From positions 248,001-312,000 of the forward strand of contig CAVWBB010000007.1 in assembly GCA_963753115.1 (NCBI GenBank): 64,000 bases of DNA. The letters are read 5' to 3'. Shown piece by piece: positions 1 to 9,201 of the stretch (positions are counted from its first letter, which is position 1; every line of letters starts with the position of its first letter). Source of the DNA: Bog-473 sp963753115. Lineage in GTDB: Bacteria > Actinomycetota > Acidimicrobiia > Acidimicrobiales > RAAP-2. The position numbers and the translations under genes are program-made. Under the pieces are notes generated by a model, which made no database searches, was not told where the DNA came from, and saw only the letters and a list, made by a program, of their open reading frames with translations.

Positions 1-1
1 C

Positions 2-703
2 TCGGACGACTGGGCCGCGCCAACGTGGACCCGGACGATCGCCGCCACCTTCCGGGACGTGCCGGACGTGGCGCTGATGGCCGGGGGCTTCGTCCCCGAC
101 TTCCGGACACGCTCGTCCGAGGCGATTGCTCTGTGCGACCGCACGATCCACGAGCTCACTGGTCAGGGGCTCCTCCAATTTTTCGCCGGCAACTCGGCGC
201 TCGATACGGAGCGGCTCACCGGCGATGTCTTCGACGAGAGCTTCGTAGCCGCCGAGGACCTCGACCTCTTGACCCGGGTACAGGACCAGCACCATTACGA
301 GTTCGTTCCCGACATGGTCGTGCATCGCAGCAGCCGCGACACCTTCGGACAGTACGCGCGCCAGATGTACCGCTACGGAGCCATGAAGGTCCACTTCGGG
401 TACGCCGAGCGGTCGTACCGATGGCTCGACTTCGTTCCCTTGGGCGTGATGGTTGCCTCGGCCGCGGCCGCCATCCGCTTCCGACGCCCGTCGCTTGCTC
501 TGGCCATCGTGCCCTTCTCATTGGCGGAGGCCACCTATGTCGTGGTCGCGAAACGGCCTCGACCGGTTATTGCCGCGCTCACGGTCCCGTCCTGGCTCAC
601 CAAGAACGTGGCCTGGACCCTCGGGGTGCTGGTGGGTGCCGCGAAGTTGGCGGCCGATCCCGAGACCCGCCGGCGGCTGCGCGCCACCCGCACCCCCGCC
701 TGA
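2..703 (+). CDS. Glycosyltransferase family 2, C-terminal part (cut by window edge)
   Basis: The frame is open from base 2 to TGA 701-703, leaving about 233 residues; the N-terminal part with the nucleotide-sugar site lies outside the window. The fragment holds an acidic AEDLDLLTRV stretch, resembling the second half of a GT-A domain where the base-activating acidic residue sits, then QMYRYGAMK, and three hydrophobic segments near the end (about residues 142-160, 165-185 and 190-215). This is the layout of membrane-associated GT2 enzymes that make envelope glycans. A family 4 glycosyltransferase starts 8 bp after the stop, so the pair probably belongs to a polysaccharide or glycolipid locus further left. 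The substrate cannot be told. Confidence 0.75.
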   Translation, partial: SDDWAAPTWTRTIAATFRDVPDVALMAGGFVPDFRTRSSEAIALCDRTIHELTGQGLLQFFAGNSALDTERLTGDVFDESFVAAEDLDLLTRVQDQHHYEFVPDMVVHRSSRDTFGQYARQMYRYGAMKVHFGYAERSYRWLDFVPLGVMVASAAAAIRFRRPSLALAIVPFSLAEATYVVVAKRPRPVIAALTVPSWLTKNVAWTLGVLVGAAKLAADPETRRRLRATRTPA

Positions 704-711
704 CCATTCCG

Positions 712-1836
712 ATGCCGTCGCCGATACGTGTGGTGCACGTGACTCCGCGGTATCCGCCTTCGCTCGGGGGGCTGGAGAAGGTCGTCGCTTCATTGGCCGA
801 TATCCGGGTGTCCCGGGGCCTCCCGGTCGAGGTGCTGACCAGTCACGACCGGGGAGACAGCGGGCCGGACAGGCTGGGAATGGGGGATCCGCCCTTCGTG
901 CGACGGCTGGCGGCAGTGGAGGTGGCGCACACAATCGTCATCCCCGAACTCCCGCTCCGACTGCTCCGACTCGAACGGGACACCGTCGTCCACCTCCACA
1001 TCGCGCAGGCGTTCACGCCCGAGTCGGTCTGGGCAGCCCACCGATTGCGGGGAGTCCCCTATGTCGCTCACCTCCACCTCGACGCCGGGCCTTCGGGGCC
1101 CGCCGGCGGGTTGCTGAAGCTGTACAAACCGGTGGTGCTGCGCCGGGTCCTGCGCGGGGCCGGCGTCGTCGTCGTGTTCACTGAAGAGCAAGCCGAGTCG
1201 GTCATCACCTCCTACGGGGTGGAACCATCGAAATTGCGGGTCGTGCCAAACGGCGTTGACAGCTCGTTCTTCCATCCACCCCGCCGGCTCCCGATGGGAC
1301 GTCGGCCACGCCTCCTCTTCGTTGGACGCCTCTCGGTGCAGAAGAACCTTCCCCAGCTCCTTGACGCGCTCGAGGGTGTCTCCGAGAGGTTCGATACCGT
1401 GCTGGTGGGGAACGGCGAGCTCGAAACGGAACTGCGGACCCGTGTCGCTCAGCGCGGGCTGCGCAACGTCACCTTCGCCGGCCGAGCCGACGGTGAGGCA
1501 CTCCGGTCCCGCTACGCAGAGGCCGACGTGTTCGTCCTGCCTTCGGAGCGGGAAGGAATGCCACTCGTGCTCCTCGAGGCCATGGCCATGGCGTTGCCCA
1601 CGGTCGCCACGGACATCCCCGGTACCCGTGATGTCGTCGACGACCTGGTCGGGACCCTGGTGCCGCTCGGAGACGCCGCCGCCCTTCGGGCCGCCTTGAT
1701 AGACCTCTCCTCCGACCCGGCCGCCTACGAGCGGATGAGCGCAGCCGCCCGGGCCCGATCGGAGACCTACACATGGGAGACGGTCGCCGATCAGTTCGAG
1801 CTCCTCTACGCAGAGGTGGCGATGGCGCAGGCCTGA
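712..1836 (+). CDS. Glycosyltransferase family 4 (GT-B fold)
   Basis: A protein of 374 residues from ATG 712, chosen because the conserved N-terminal GT-B strand (RVVHVTPRYPPSLGG) begins right there; the open frame upstream is a shadow of the previous gene. The glycine-rich GGLEKVV loop is at about residue 20. The C-terminal domain has the retaining-GT signature: SEREGMPLVLLEAMAM gives the E-x7-E motif that holds the donor nucleotide sugar. Enzymes of this type transfer hexoses or mannose onto lipid or polysaccharide acceptors at the cytoplasmic membrane. It probably shares a transcript with the preceding GT2. Donor and acceptor are unknown. Confidence 0.88.
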   Translation: MPSPIRVVHVTPRYPPSLGGLEKVVASLADIRVSRGLPVEVLTSHDRGDSGPDRLGMGDPPFVRRLAAVEVAHTIVIPELPLRLLRLERDTVVHLHIAQAFTPESVWAAHRLRGVPYVAHLHLDAGPSGPAGGLLKLYKPVVLRRVLRGAGVVVVFTEEQAESVITSYGVEPSKLRVVPNGVDSSFFHPPRRLPMGRRPRLLFVGRLSVQKNLPQLLDALEGVSERFDTVLVGNGELETELRTRVAQRGLRNVTFAGRADGEALRSRYAEADVFVLPSEREGMPLVLLEAMAMALPTVATDIPGTRDVVDDLVGTLVPLGDAAALRAALIDLSSDPAAYERMSAAARARSETYTWETVADQFELLYAEVAMAQA

Positions 1837-1926
1837 TCGCATGCGCCGATGCAGGGGCGGCCCCTGCGCCCCAGCGGCGGTGTGGTTGGCCCGGCCCGGC
1901 CGCCTGGCCTAAGTTCCCATCGGCTT

Positions 1927-1943
1927 TCTGACGCGGCGTCAGA
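1927..1943. promoter_or_regulatory. Perfect 17-bp palindrome, putative operator (copy 1)
   Basis: TCTGACG-CGG-CGTCAGA is a perfect inverted repeat ending 29 bp before the echA20 ATG. The core CTGACG-N3-CGTCAG recurs at 19666 and 28692 and, degenerate, at 9107, each just upstream of a catabolic gene. Size and symmetry fit a dimeric TetR or GntR repressor. Which protein binds it is not shown by the sequence. Confidence 0.65.
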
Positions 1944-1972
1944 GACCGAGAGCGAGGAGAATCCGGCGCCTC

Positions 1973-2731
1973 ATGCCCATCGATGTGATCCAGGAGCACG
2001 ACGGGATCGCCGAAGTGGTGATCGACCACCCCCCCGTGAACGCGCTCGACGTGGCGGGCTGGTTCGAGCTGGCCGATGCGCTCATCGCGGCGGGCCGGGT
2101 GCCCACCAACCGGGTCGTCGTCCTGCGGGCGACCGGGCGCGGCTTCTGCGCCGGCGTCGACATCAAGGAGATCAACGCCAAGGGTGACGAGGCGCTCGTG
2201 GGCGTGAACCGCGGCTGCGCCGCCGCCTTCGCCGCCGTCTACGACTGCGAGGTCCCGGTCATCGCCGCCGTGCAGGGCTTCTGCCTCGGCGGCGGAATCG
2301 GGCTGGCCGGCAACGCCGACATGGTCATCGCCTCCGAGGACGCCACCTTCGGGCTCCCCGAGGTCGACCGCGGCGCGCTCGGCGCCGCCACCCACCTGGC
2401 CCGGCTGGTACCCCAGCACGCCATGCGCAAGATGGTCTACACGGCCAAACCCATCACCGCCTCCGAGCTGGCGTCCTATGGCTCGGTCGCCGCAGTGGTG
2501 CCGCCCGACCGCCTGCAGGCCGCCGCGCTCGAGCTGGCCACCGACATCGCCGCCAAGAGCCCGACCATCATCCGGCGGGCCAAGGAGTCGCTCAACGGGA
2601 TCGACCCCGTCGACGTGAAGCGCAGCTACCGCTACGAGCAGGGCTTCACCTACGAGCTCCATGTCCGCGGCGTGGCCGACGAGCAGCGGGCCGCCTTCGT
2701 CGAGAAGCGCGACGCCGACACCTCGAAGTGA
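1973..2731 (+). CDS. echA20: EchA20-type crotonase, steroid ring-D hydrolase
   Basis: A crotonase-fold protein of 252 residues that closely resembles mycobacterial EchA20. It has PPVNA at 20-24, the first oxyanion-hole stretch GRGFCAGVDIKE at 55-66, and GFCLGGGIGL followed by ASEDATFGLPEVDRGALGA. In the characterised pathway EchA20 does not hydrate an enoyl-CoA: it hydrolyses the five-membered ring of the steroid remnant, giving COCHEA-CoA. It heads an operon with ipdA, ipdB and ipdC in the same order as in Mycobacterium tuberculosis, which supports this role. A GAGGAG stretch lies rather far (about 14 bp) upstream and the palindromic operator ends 29 bp upstream. The last 18 bp, stop codon included, are duplicated in tandem. 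Confidence 0.92.
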   Translation: MPIDVIQEHDGIAEVVIDHPPVNALDVAGWFELADALIAAGRVPTNRVVVLRATGRGFCAGVDIKEINAKGDEALVGVNRGCAAAFAAVYDCEVPVIAAVQGFCLGGGIGLAGNADMVIASEDATFGLPEVDRGALGAATHLARLVPQHAMRKMVYTAKPITASELASYGSVAAVVPPDRLQAAALELATDIAAKSPTIIRRAKESLNGIDPVDVKRSYRYEQGFTYELHVRGVADEQRAAFVEKRDADTSK

Positions 2732-2749
2732 GCCGACACCTCGAAGTGA
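2714..2749 (+). repeat. Tandem duplication of the echA20 3' end with its stop codon
   Basis: An 18-bp unit, GCCGACACCTCGAAGTGA, occurs twice back to back (2714-2731 and 2732-2749). The first copy ends in the echA20 stop TGA. The second repeats the same last five codons and stop in the same frame, so a ribosome reading through would stop 18 nt later. Confidence 0.9.
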
Positions 2750-2768
2750 ACAACGGCGTGAGCAGCTG

Positions 2769-3654
<886 letters not shown>

Positions 3655-3660
<6 letters not shown>

Positions 3661-3694
3661 GTGACCGCAGTGAGCGATCCGGTGAGTGATCCCG
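3655..3694 (+). repeat. Degenerate TGAG-containing repeat at the ipdA/ipdB junction
   Basis: Three imperfect units of 13-14 bp built on CAGTGAGYGAYCCG span the ipdA stop codon and the start of ipdB. They contain several TGA triplets and several possible GTG starts. The units are poorly conserved, so this is a weaker example of the stop-copying repeats seen elsewhere in the window. Confidence 0.4.
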
Positions 3695-4449
3695 GCGTCA
3701 CCCGCGCCGAGTCCTGCGTCATCGCCTGCGCGGACACGTGGCGCGAGGCGGGCGAGGTCATGGTCAGCCCGTTCGGCACCATCCCCGCGTTGGGTGCCCG
3801 GCTGGCCAAGCTGACGTTCTCCCCCGACATCGTCCTCACCGACGGCGAGGCCGCCCTCATGGTCGGTGCGCCGCCCCTCGCGGCCAAACCCGGCGACCTC
3901 GTGCGCGAGGCGGCCATGCCGTACCGCAGCGTCTTCGACGTCGTGTGGTCGGGCCGGCGCAACATGATGATGATGGCCAGCCAGATCGACCGCACGGGCA
4001 ACCAGAACATCTCGGCCGTCGGCCCCCACGACAAGCCAAAGGTGCAGCTCGTCGGCGTGCGCGGCGCTCCGGGCAACTCCGTCAACCACCCCACCAGCTA
4101 CTGGGTGCCCGATCACACCGTGCGCACCTTCGTCGAGCAGGTCGACGTGGTCTGCGGCGTCGGCTACGCCCGGGCCGAAGCGGCCGGCGCCGGGGCCACG
4201 CGCTTCCACGACGTCCCTCGCGTCGTGTCGAACCTCGGCGTGTTCGACTTCGAGACGCCGGACCGCACCATGCGCCTGCGCTCGTTCCATCCCGGCGTCA
4301 GCGTCGACGACATTGTGGCCGCCACCGGCTTCACGCTCACCGTGCCCGACGACGTGGCCGAGACCCGCTTACCCACGCCCGAGGAACTCGACCTCATCCG
4401 CACCGTGCTGGATCCCGGCTCGTTGCGCGACCGCGAGGTGCGGACCTGA
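3661..4449 (+). CDS. ipdB: IpdB, beta subunit of steroid ring-C hydrolase
   Basis: 262 residues, CoA-transferase family I beta-type subunit, partner of IpdA. Recognisable blocks are ESCVIACADTWREAGEVMVSP near the N-terminus, the run of methionines in SGRRNMMMMASQIDRTGNQN, and GAPGNSVNHPTSYWVP. The classical CoA-transferase active-site Glu motif is not evident, in line with the finding that IpdAB works as a hydrolase. The start is ambiguous: GTG 3661 abuts the ipdA stop, but in-frame GTG codons at 3670 and 3682 would give a length nearer the usual ~250. The ipdC frame begins about 35 bp after the stop, so the four genes are almost certainly one transcript. Confidence 0.9.
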   Translation: MTAVSDPVSDPGVTRAESCVIACADTWREAGEVMVSPFGTIPALGARLAKLTFSPDIVLTDGEAALMVGAPPLAAKPGDLVREAAMPYRSVFDVVWSGRRNMMMMASQIDRTGNQNISAVGPHDKPKVQLVGVRGAPGNSVNHPTSYWVPDHTVRTFVEQVDVVCGVGYARAEAAGAGATRFHDVPRVVSNLGVFDFETPDRTMRLRSFHPGVSVDDIVAATGFTLTVPDDVAETRLPTPEELDLIRTVLDPGSLRDREVRT

Positions 4450-4484
4450 GCGCGGCGGGCGAGACCGGAGCGGCCCGGGACCCG

Positions 4485-5558
4485 GTGACCCTGCACCCGG
4501 CGCTCCACACCGAGCTGTGCGAGCGCCTCGGCGTGCGCTACCCGCTCGTGCAGACCGGCATGGGCTGGGTGGCCGGGCCCCGGCTGGTCGCCGCCACCAC
4601 CGAGGCCGGCGGCCTGGGCATTTTGGCCTCGGCCACCATGAGCCTCGACGAGCTCGCCACCGCCATCGCCGAGGTCCGCCAGCGCACGAGCGGCCCCTTC
4701 GGCGTCAACCTGCGCACGGACGTGGCCGACGTGCACGAGCGCATTGAGCTCATGATCGAGACCGGCGCCCGAGTGGCCAGCTTTGCCCAGGCGCCCAACC
4801 CGGCCCTGGTCACCCGCTGCAAGGAGGCCGGGCTGTTCGTCATGCCCACGGTGGGCGCCCGCCGGCACGCCGAGAAGGTGGCCGAATGGGGCGTGGACGC
4901 CGTCATCGCCCAGGGCGGCGAGGGAGGCGGGCACACGGGCAGCGTGCCCACGACGCTGCTGCTCCCCCAGGTGGTCGAGGCCGTGGGCGACCGCGTGCTG
5001 GTGCTCGGAGCCGGCGGCTTCTACAGCGGGCGCGGCCTGGTGGCCGCCCTGTCCTACGGCGCTGCCGGCGTGGCCATGGGGACCCGCTTCCTGCTCTCCG
5101 CCGAGAGCCGGGTGCCCGACGCCGTCAAGGCGCTCTACCTCGGCACGCCGGTGACCGGCACGGTGGTGACGACGAAGGTCGATGGCGCGCCGCAGCGCGT
5201 CGTGCGCACGGACCTGGTCGACCACCTGGAGTCGCAGTCGTGGCTGCGCGCGCTGCCGCGGGCGCTGCGCAGCGCCTACCGCTTCCGCCAGGAGACGGGC
5301 GCGTCCCTCACGTCACTGCTCCGCGAGGGGCGCGCCATGAAGGAGGGCAACGAGCTCACCTGGGCCCAGGTCGTCATGGCGGCCAACGCGCCCGTCATGA
5401 CGAAGGCCGCGCTGGTCGAGGGACACACGGACGTCGGCGTGCTGCCCACGGGTCAGGTCGTGGGCGTGATCGACTCGCTGCCGACGGTCGCCGACATCAT
5501 CTCCGCCGTCATGACGGAAGCCGACGCCGTGCTGCGCGGCTGGAGCGCCAGGCGCTAG
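4485..5558 (+). CDS. ipdC: IpdC, FMN-dependent steroid-CoA reductase
   Basis: 357 residues, nitronate-monooxygenase/2-nitropropane-dioxygenase fold. It matches mycobacterial IpdC along its length: HPVVQTGMGWV-like YPLVQTGMGWVAG near residue 20, GGLGILASATM, QGGEGGGHTG for FMN phosphate binding, GAAGVAMGTRFLL, and KELTWSQV-like NELTWAQVVMAANAP near the end. In the known pathway IpdC, with IpdF, converts 5-OH-HIC-CoA into the substrate of EchA20. Start GTG 4485 is chosen because family members begin 10-15 residues before the TGMGW motif; the open frame upstream lies inside ipdB. The gene ends in CTAG, shared with the stop of the convergent HTH gene. Confidence 0.9.
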   Translation: MTLHPALHTELCERLGVRYPLVQTGMGWVAGPRLVAATTEAGGLGILASATMSLDELATAIAEVRQRTSGPFGVNLRTDVADVHERIELMIETGARVASFAQAPNPALVTRCKEAGLFVMPTVGARRHAEKVAEWGVDAVIAQGGEGGGHTGSVPTTLLLPQVVEAVGDRVLVLGAGGFYSGRGLVAALSYGAAGVAMGTRFLLSAESRVPDAVKALYLGTPVTGTVVTTKVDGAPQRVVRTDLVDHLESQSWLRALPRALRSAYRFRQETGASLTSLLREGRAMKEGNELTWAQVVMAANAPVMTKAALVEGHTDVGVLPTGQVVGVIDSLPTVADIISAVMTEADAVLRGWSARR

Positions 5559-5956
5559 TCGCTGCCGTTGGAGGCAGCGGCCGCGTTGCCCTGGGCGACG
5601 CGGCGCAGCAGGTTCGACACCCGCTGGTGGGTCACACCGAAGAGGTGGGCGATGCTCGGGATGCTCTGCCCCTCGGCGCGCAGCGCCACCACCAAGGACC
5701 GGCGCAGGTAGCCGCTGGCCTCGGACTGCCGGCGCAGGATCGTGCTCACCAGCTGCACGGTCCCAGGCTCGTCCTCGTCACCGAGGATCGCCTTCCATTC
5801 GCGCCCGTTCTGACGAGCCAGACGGACCTCGGCGATCCGCTTGGCGAGCAGTCGCTCACTCTCGGCGTTCTGCCGCAGGACGTCTTCCAACTCGTCGAGT
5901 GCCTTGAGCACGTCGTCTGAGCCGTTCCCGCTCCGGTCGTCCTTCTGGTCGGGCAT
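5555..5956 (-). CDS. Small helix-turn-helix protein, unknown function
   Basis: 133 residues from ATG 5956. The N-terminal half is charged and probably helical or coiled-coil (DVLKALDELEDVLRQNAESE, LLAKRIAEVRLARQNGREW). The C-terminal quarter, QSIPSIAHLFGVTHQRVSNLLRR, reads as a sigma-70 region-4-like helix-turn-helix. It converges on ipdC and the two stop codons overlap in CTAG 5555-5558. No partner gene shares its strand closely, so it is probably monocistronic from the gap at 5957-6196. It could be a local DNA-binding regulator; nothing links it to the steroid genes except position. Confidence 0.7.
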   Translation of the reverse strand: MPDQKDDRSGNGSDDVLKALDELEDVLRQNAESERLLAKRIAEVRLARQNGREWKAILGDEDEPGTVQLVSTILRRQSEASGYLRRSLVVALRAEGQSIPSIAHLFGVTHQRVSNLLRRVAQGNAAAASNGSD

Positions 5957-6196
5957 TGCGCTCTCTGCTCCTCTTCGCTGCGTTTCTGCCTGACGCAGCT
6001 CGGTCGCATCAGTGGCCAACATGCAGTGGAATCCTCCAATCTGGGGGCCGTCCGCGCCGACCCCACAACAGACGACCCATGCGCTTGCAGCCCCGAAGGG
6101 CCCCGCCCGTCTGCGCCGTCGCCCTGCCAATACCCGAAACACTCCGGCTCACACACGATGCGGGCCTGCTGGCCGAACTTCCCCGCTACCAGGGTT

Positions 6197-7415
6197 TCAG
6201 CGGCTCAGCAGGACCGAGGAACCGTGCCCGAACAGGCCCTGGTTGGCCGTGACGGCGACCTTGGCCCCCTCGACCTGGTGCCCCGTGGCGGCGCCCCGGA
6301 GCTGCCAGACGCACTCGCAGACCTGGGCGATGGCCTGGGCCGGGATGGCCTCCCCGAAGCAGGAGAGGCCGCCCGAGGGGTTCACCGGCACCCGGCCGCC
6401 CAGGGTGGTCGCCCCGTCGCGGAGCAGCTTCTCGGCCTCCCCCTCGCCGCACAGGCCGATGTCCTCGTACCAGTCGAGCTCGAGGGCGGACGAGAGGTCG
6501 TAGACCTCGGCCAGGTCGACGTCCTCGGGGCCGATGCCGGCCTCGGCGTAGGCCGCCGTGGCGATGGAAGGCCGGAAATCCCGCGGCGGCCTCCCCACCG
6601 GCCGCGGCCGAGTCCGTGGCGAAGTTCGGCATCTCGATCACCGTGTTGGGGAACGTCGGGGTGACGGTCGAGACGGCGTCGATGGTGACGAGCGGCTCGG
6701 CCCCGCCGGCGTGGCGCCGGGCGAAGTCCATGGACGTGAGGACGAGGGCCGCGCCCCCGTCGGAGGTGGCGCAGATCTCGAGGAGGCGCAGCGGGTCGGC
6801 CACCATGGGCGAGGCGAGGACCTCTTCCACGGTCACCTCCTTGCGGTAGCGCGCGTAGGGGTTGGCCAGGCCGTGGCGCGCGTTCTTCACCTTGACCTGT
6901 GCGAAGTCCTCCTCGGTGGCGCCGAAGCGGTCCATGCGCCGGCGGGCGTAGAGGCCGAAGTAGGTCGGGTTGGTCGCACCCATGAGGTGGAAGCGCAGCC
7001 AGTCGGGGTCGTTCTTGCGGTCGCCGCCGCCGACGGGGGCGAAGAAGCCCTTCGGGGTGGTGTCGGCGCCGACCACGAGGGCCACGTCGCAGAGGCCGGC
7101 CAGGATTTGCGCGCGGGCGTTGGCGATGGCCACCGCTCCGGATGCGCAGGCCGCGTAGACGCTGGAGACCCGCGCGCCGGTCCAGCCCAGCGCCTGGGCG
7201 AAGGTCGCCCCCGACACGAAGCCCGGATAGCCGTTGCGGATGGTGTCGGCCCCCGAGACGAACTGCATGTCGCGCCAGCCCAGGCCGGCGTCGGCCATGG
7301 CGTCGCGGGCGGCGGCCAGGCCGTATTCCACGAACGGTCGCCCCCACTTGCCCCACTCGTGCATACCGGCGCCGAGCACGGCCACCTTCTTGGCGTCGGG
7401 CGTGGTCTCGGGCAT
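6197..7415 (-). CDS. Lipid-transfer-protein type thiolase homologue, putative steroid aldolase (frameshifted)
   Basis: Thiolase superfamily protein of about 405 residues when one extra base is removed at CCC 6580-6582. The first frame carries KKVAVLGAGMHEWGKW, YAACASGAVAIA (candidate nucleophile Cys about 90), VVGADTTPKGFF and FATDSAAA. The second frame carries DFRPSIATAAYAEAGI, VDLAEVYD, NPSGGLSCFGEAIPA and a GLFGHGSS end. It resembles Ltp2/Ltp3/Ltp4 of steroid degraders, which pair with DUF35 proteins to form side-chain retro-aldolases. A DUF35 gene lies directly upstream in the same operon, which favours that role over classical thiolysis. Substrate is inferred from context only. It is the last gene of the fadA6-like operon. 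Confidence 0.82.
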
Positions 7416-7472
7416 CTCAGGCCTCCCCGCCGGTCGCCCCGGCTGTGGCGTCGCGTGGCGTCAGCGGTGGCG

Positions 7473-7915
7473 TCAGCTCCGAGCGGGCGCCACTTCCACA
7501 CGAGGTAGTCGCAGCCGTCCTCCGAGTACAAGGTGTCGATCACCAGCTCGACCTCGTCGCCCACGGTCAGGTCGTCGACCGTCACCCCGGGCACCACCTG
7601 CCCCATCACGACCAGCTTCTCGGCCGCCAGCTCGACTGCGGCCAGGCAGAAGGGGACGTAGGGGTCGGCCGCCACGTAGGGCGGCGGCGGCTGGTAGCGG
7701 GCGTCGGTGTACGACCAGATCCGGCCCCGGCGCGACAGCTCGACCGTCTCGAACGTGGTGGAGCCGCAGTCGGGGTTCCCGCAGTAGCGCGCCTCGGCCG
7801 GAAAGGCGTAGGTCCCGCACTCGGTGCAGCGCGAGCCCAGCAGCGCCGGGGCGGTGCCACCGTCTCCGGTGGTGAACCAGCCCTCAACGGCGGGGACTCT
7901 CGTCGTCGCGGTCAT
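7473..7915 (-). CDS. DUF35 / OB-fold zinc-ribbon protein, aldolase partner
   Basis: About 147 residues. An N-terminal zinc ribbon (C30, C33, C45, C50 in CTECGTYAF and YCGNPDC) is followed by an OB-fold half (LSRRGRIWSYTDARYQPPPPY, VGDEVELVIDTLY). Such proteins are CoA-binding partners of thiolase-like enzymes; ChsH2 with Ltp2 is the characterised steroid example. Its ATG overlaps the stop of the fadA6-like gene (TGATG), so translation is coupled, and the thiolase homologue follows. No stop appears in frame near the expected end after VWKWRP; a shift of one base there gives a stop at 7473, the end used here. The C-terminus is therefore uncertain. Confidence 0.78.
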
Positions 7916-9094
7916 CAGCTCAGCCGCTCGATGATGGTGGCGTTGGCCTGCCCGCCGCCCTCGCACATGGTCTGCAGGCCGTAGCGCGCGCCGGTGCGTT
8001 CCATCTCGTTCAGCAGCGTCGCCATGAGGCGCGCACCGGAGCAGCCCGTGGGGTGGCCGATGGCGATGGCGCCACCGTTGGGGTTCACCTTGGCCATGTC
8101 GGGGCCATACTCGCGCTCCCAGGCCAGCACGACCGACGCGAAGGCCTCGTTGATCTCGACCACGTCCATGTCGTCGAGCGACAGCTTGGCCTTGGACAAC
8201 ACGAGCTCGGTGGCCGGGATCACCGCCGTGAGCATGATCTGGGGGTCGTTGGCCGCCACGGCGAACGTGTGGAAGCGCGCCCGGGGCCGCAGGCCGAGCG
8301 AGGACGCCCGCTCCTCGCTCATGATCAGCACCGCCGCGGCGCCGTCGGAGATCTGCGACGACGTCCCCGCCGTCACCGTGCCCGTCTCGGAGAAGGCCGG
8401 CTTGAGCGCGGCGAGCTTCTCGAGCGAGGTGTCTCGGCGCACCCCCTCGTCGGCGCTGAAGAGCCCGCTGCACCTCGGCCGCACCCGGGACGTCGGGATG
8501 CACCCGCGCCTCGAGCGGCACGATCTCGTTGGCGAAGTGACCCTCGTCCTGCGCGTGCGCGGCGCGCTGGTGCGAGCGCAGCGCGAACTCGTCCATCTCC
8601 TCACGCGTGACCTTCCAGCGCCGGGCGATCTCCTCCGCACACTCGCCCTGATGGATCAGCTCGAAGCGCTCCTTGTAGAGCGGCCCGTAGGCCTCGCCCG
8701 GCCCCGGCTCGGTGGTCGAGCCGATCGGCACGCGGCTCATGGACTCGATCCCGGCCCCGATGGCCACGTCCATGGCGCCCGCCATGACGGCCTGGGCGGC
8801 GAAGTGGATGGCCTGCTGCGCGGAGCCGCACTGGCGGTCGACCGTCGTGCCGGGCACCGACTCGGGGAACCCGGCGGCCAGCGCGGCGTTGCGGGCGATG
8901 TTCATGGCCTGCTCCCCGACCGTCATGGTGCAGCCCATGATCACGTCCTCCACCAGGGAGGGGTCCAGGTCGTTGCGAGCCAGCAGGGCGGCCAGCGGCT
9001 GGGCGGCCAGGTCGGTGGCGTGCCATCCGGAGAGGCGACCCCCGCGGCGGCCCACGGGGGTACGGACGGCGTCGACGATCACGGCGTTGGGCAT
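7915..9094 (-). CDS. fadA6: Acetyl-CoA acyltransferase, FadA6-like thiolase (frameshifted)
   Basis: Thiolase of about 392 residues after removing one base at CCC 8464-8466, which joins AEVQR to LFSADEGVRRDTSLEKL. All catalytic parts are present: nucleophile Cys89 in VDRQCGSAQQ, the His in AIGHPTGCSGAR, and the second Cys in MCEGGGQAN near the end. FadA6 is the thiolase of steroid C/D-ring breakdown and belongs with IpdAB; the nearby echA20-ipdABC operon suggests the same role, though other beta-oxidation thiolases look alike. It heads a minus-strand operon with the DUF35 and Ltp-like genes. A degenerate copy of the CTGACG palindrome lies 13 bp before the ATG. Confidence 0.85.
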
Positions 9095-9106
9095 AAGGGG
9101 GCAATT

Positions 9107-9121
9107 CTGACGCCGAATCAG
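9107..9121. promoter_or_regulatory. Degenerate copy of the CTGACG-N3-CGTCAG palindrome
   Basis: CTGACG-CCG-AATCAG: one half is perfect, the other matches 4 of 6 positions. It sits 13 bp upstream of the fadA6-like ATG (minus strand), between that gene and the divergent esterase at 9202. It is included because position and sequence agree with the three better copies. Confidence 0.4.
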
Positions 9122-9201
9122 GTCCGGTGCCAGACGTGGCCTTTTCGGAGTGTGGGAGGCGGGGCCCCATGGAGGGCCCCGATGGACCAACATTGACGCC
9201 C

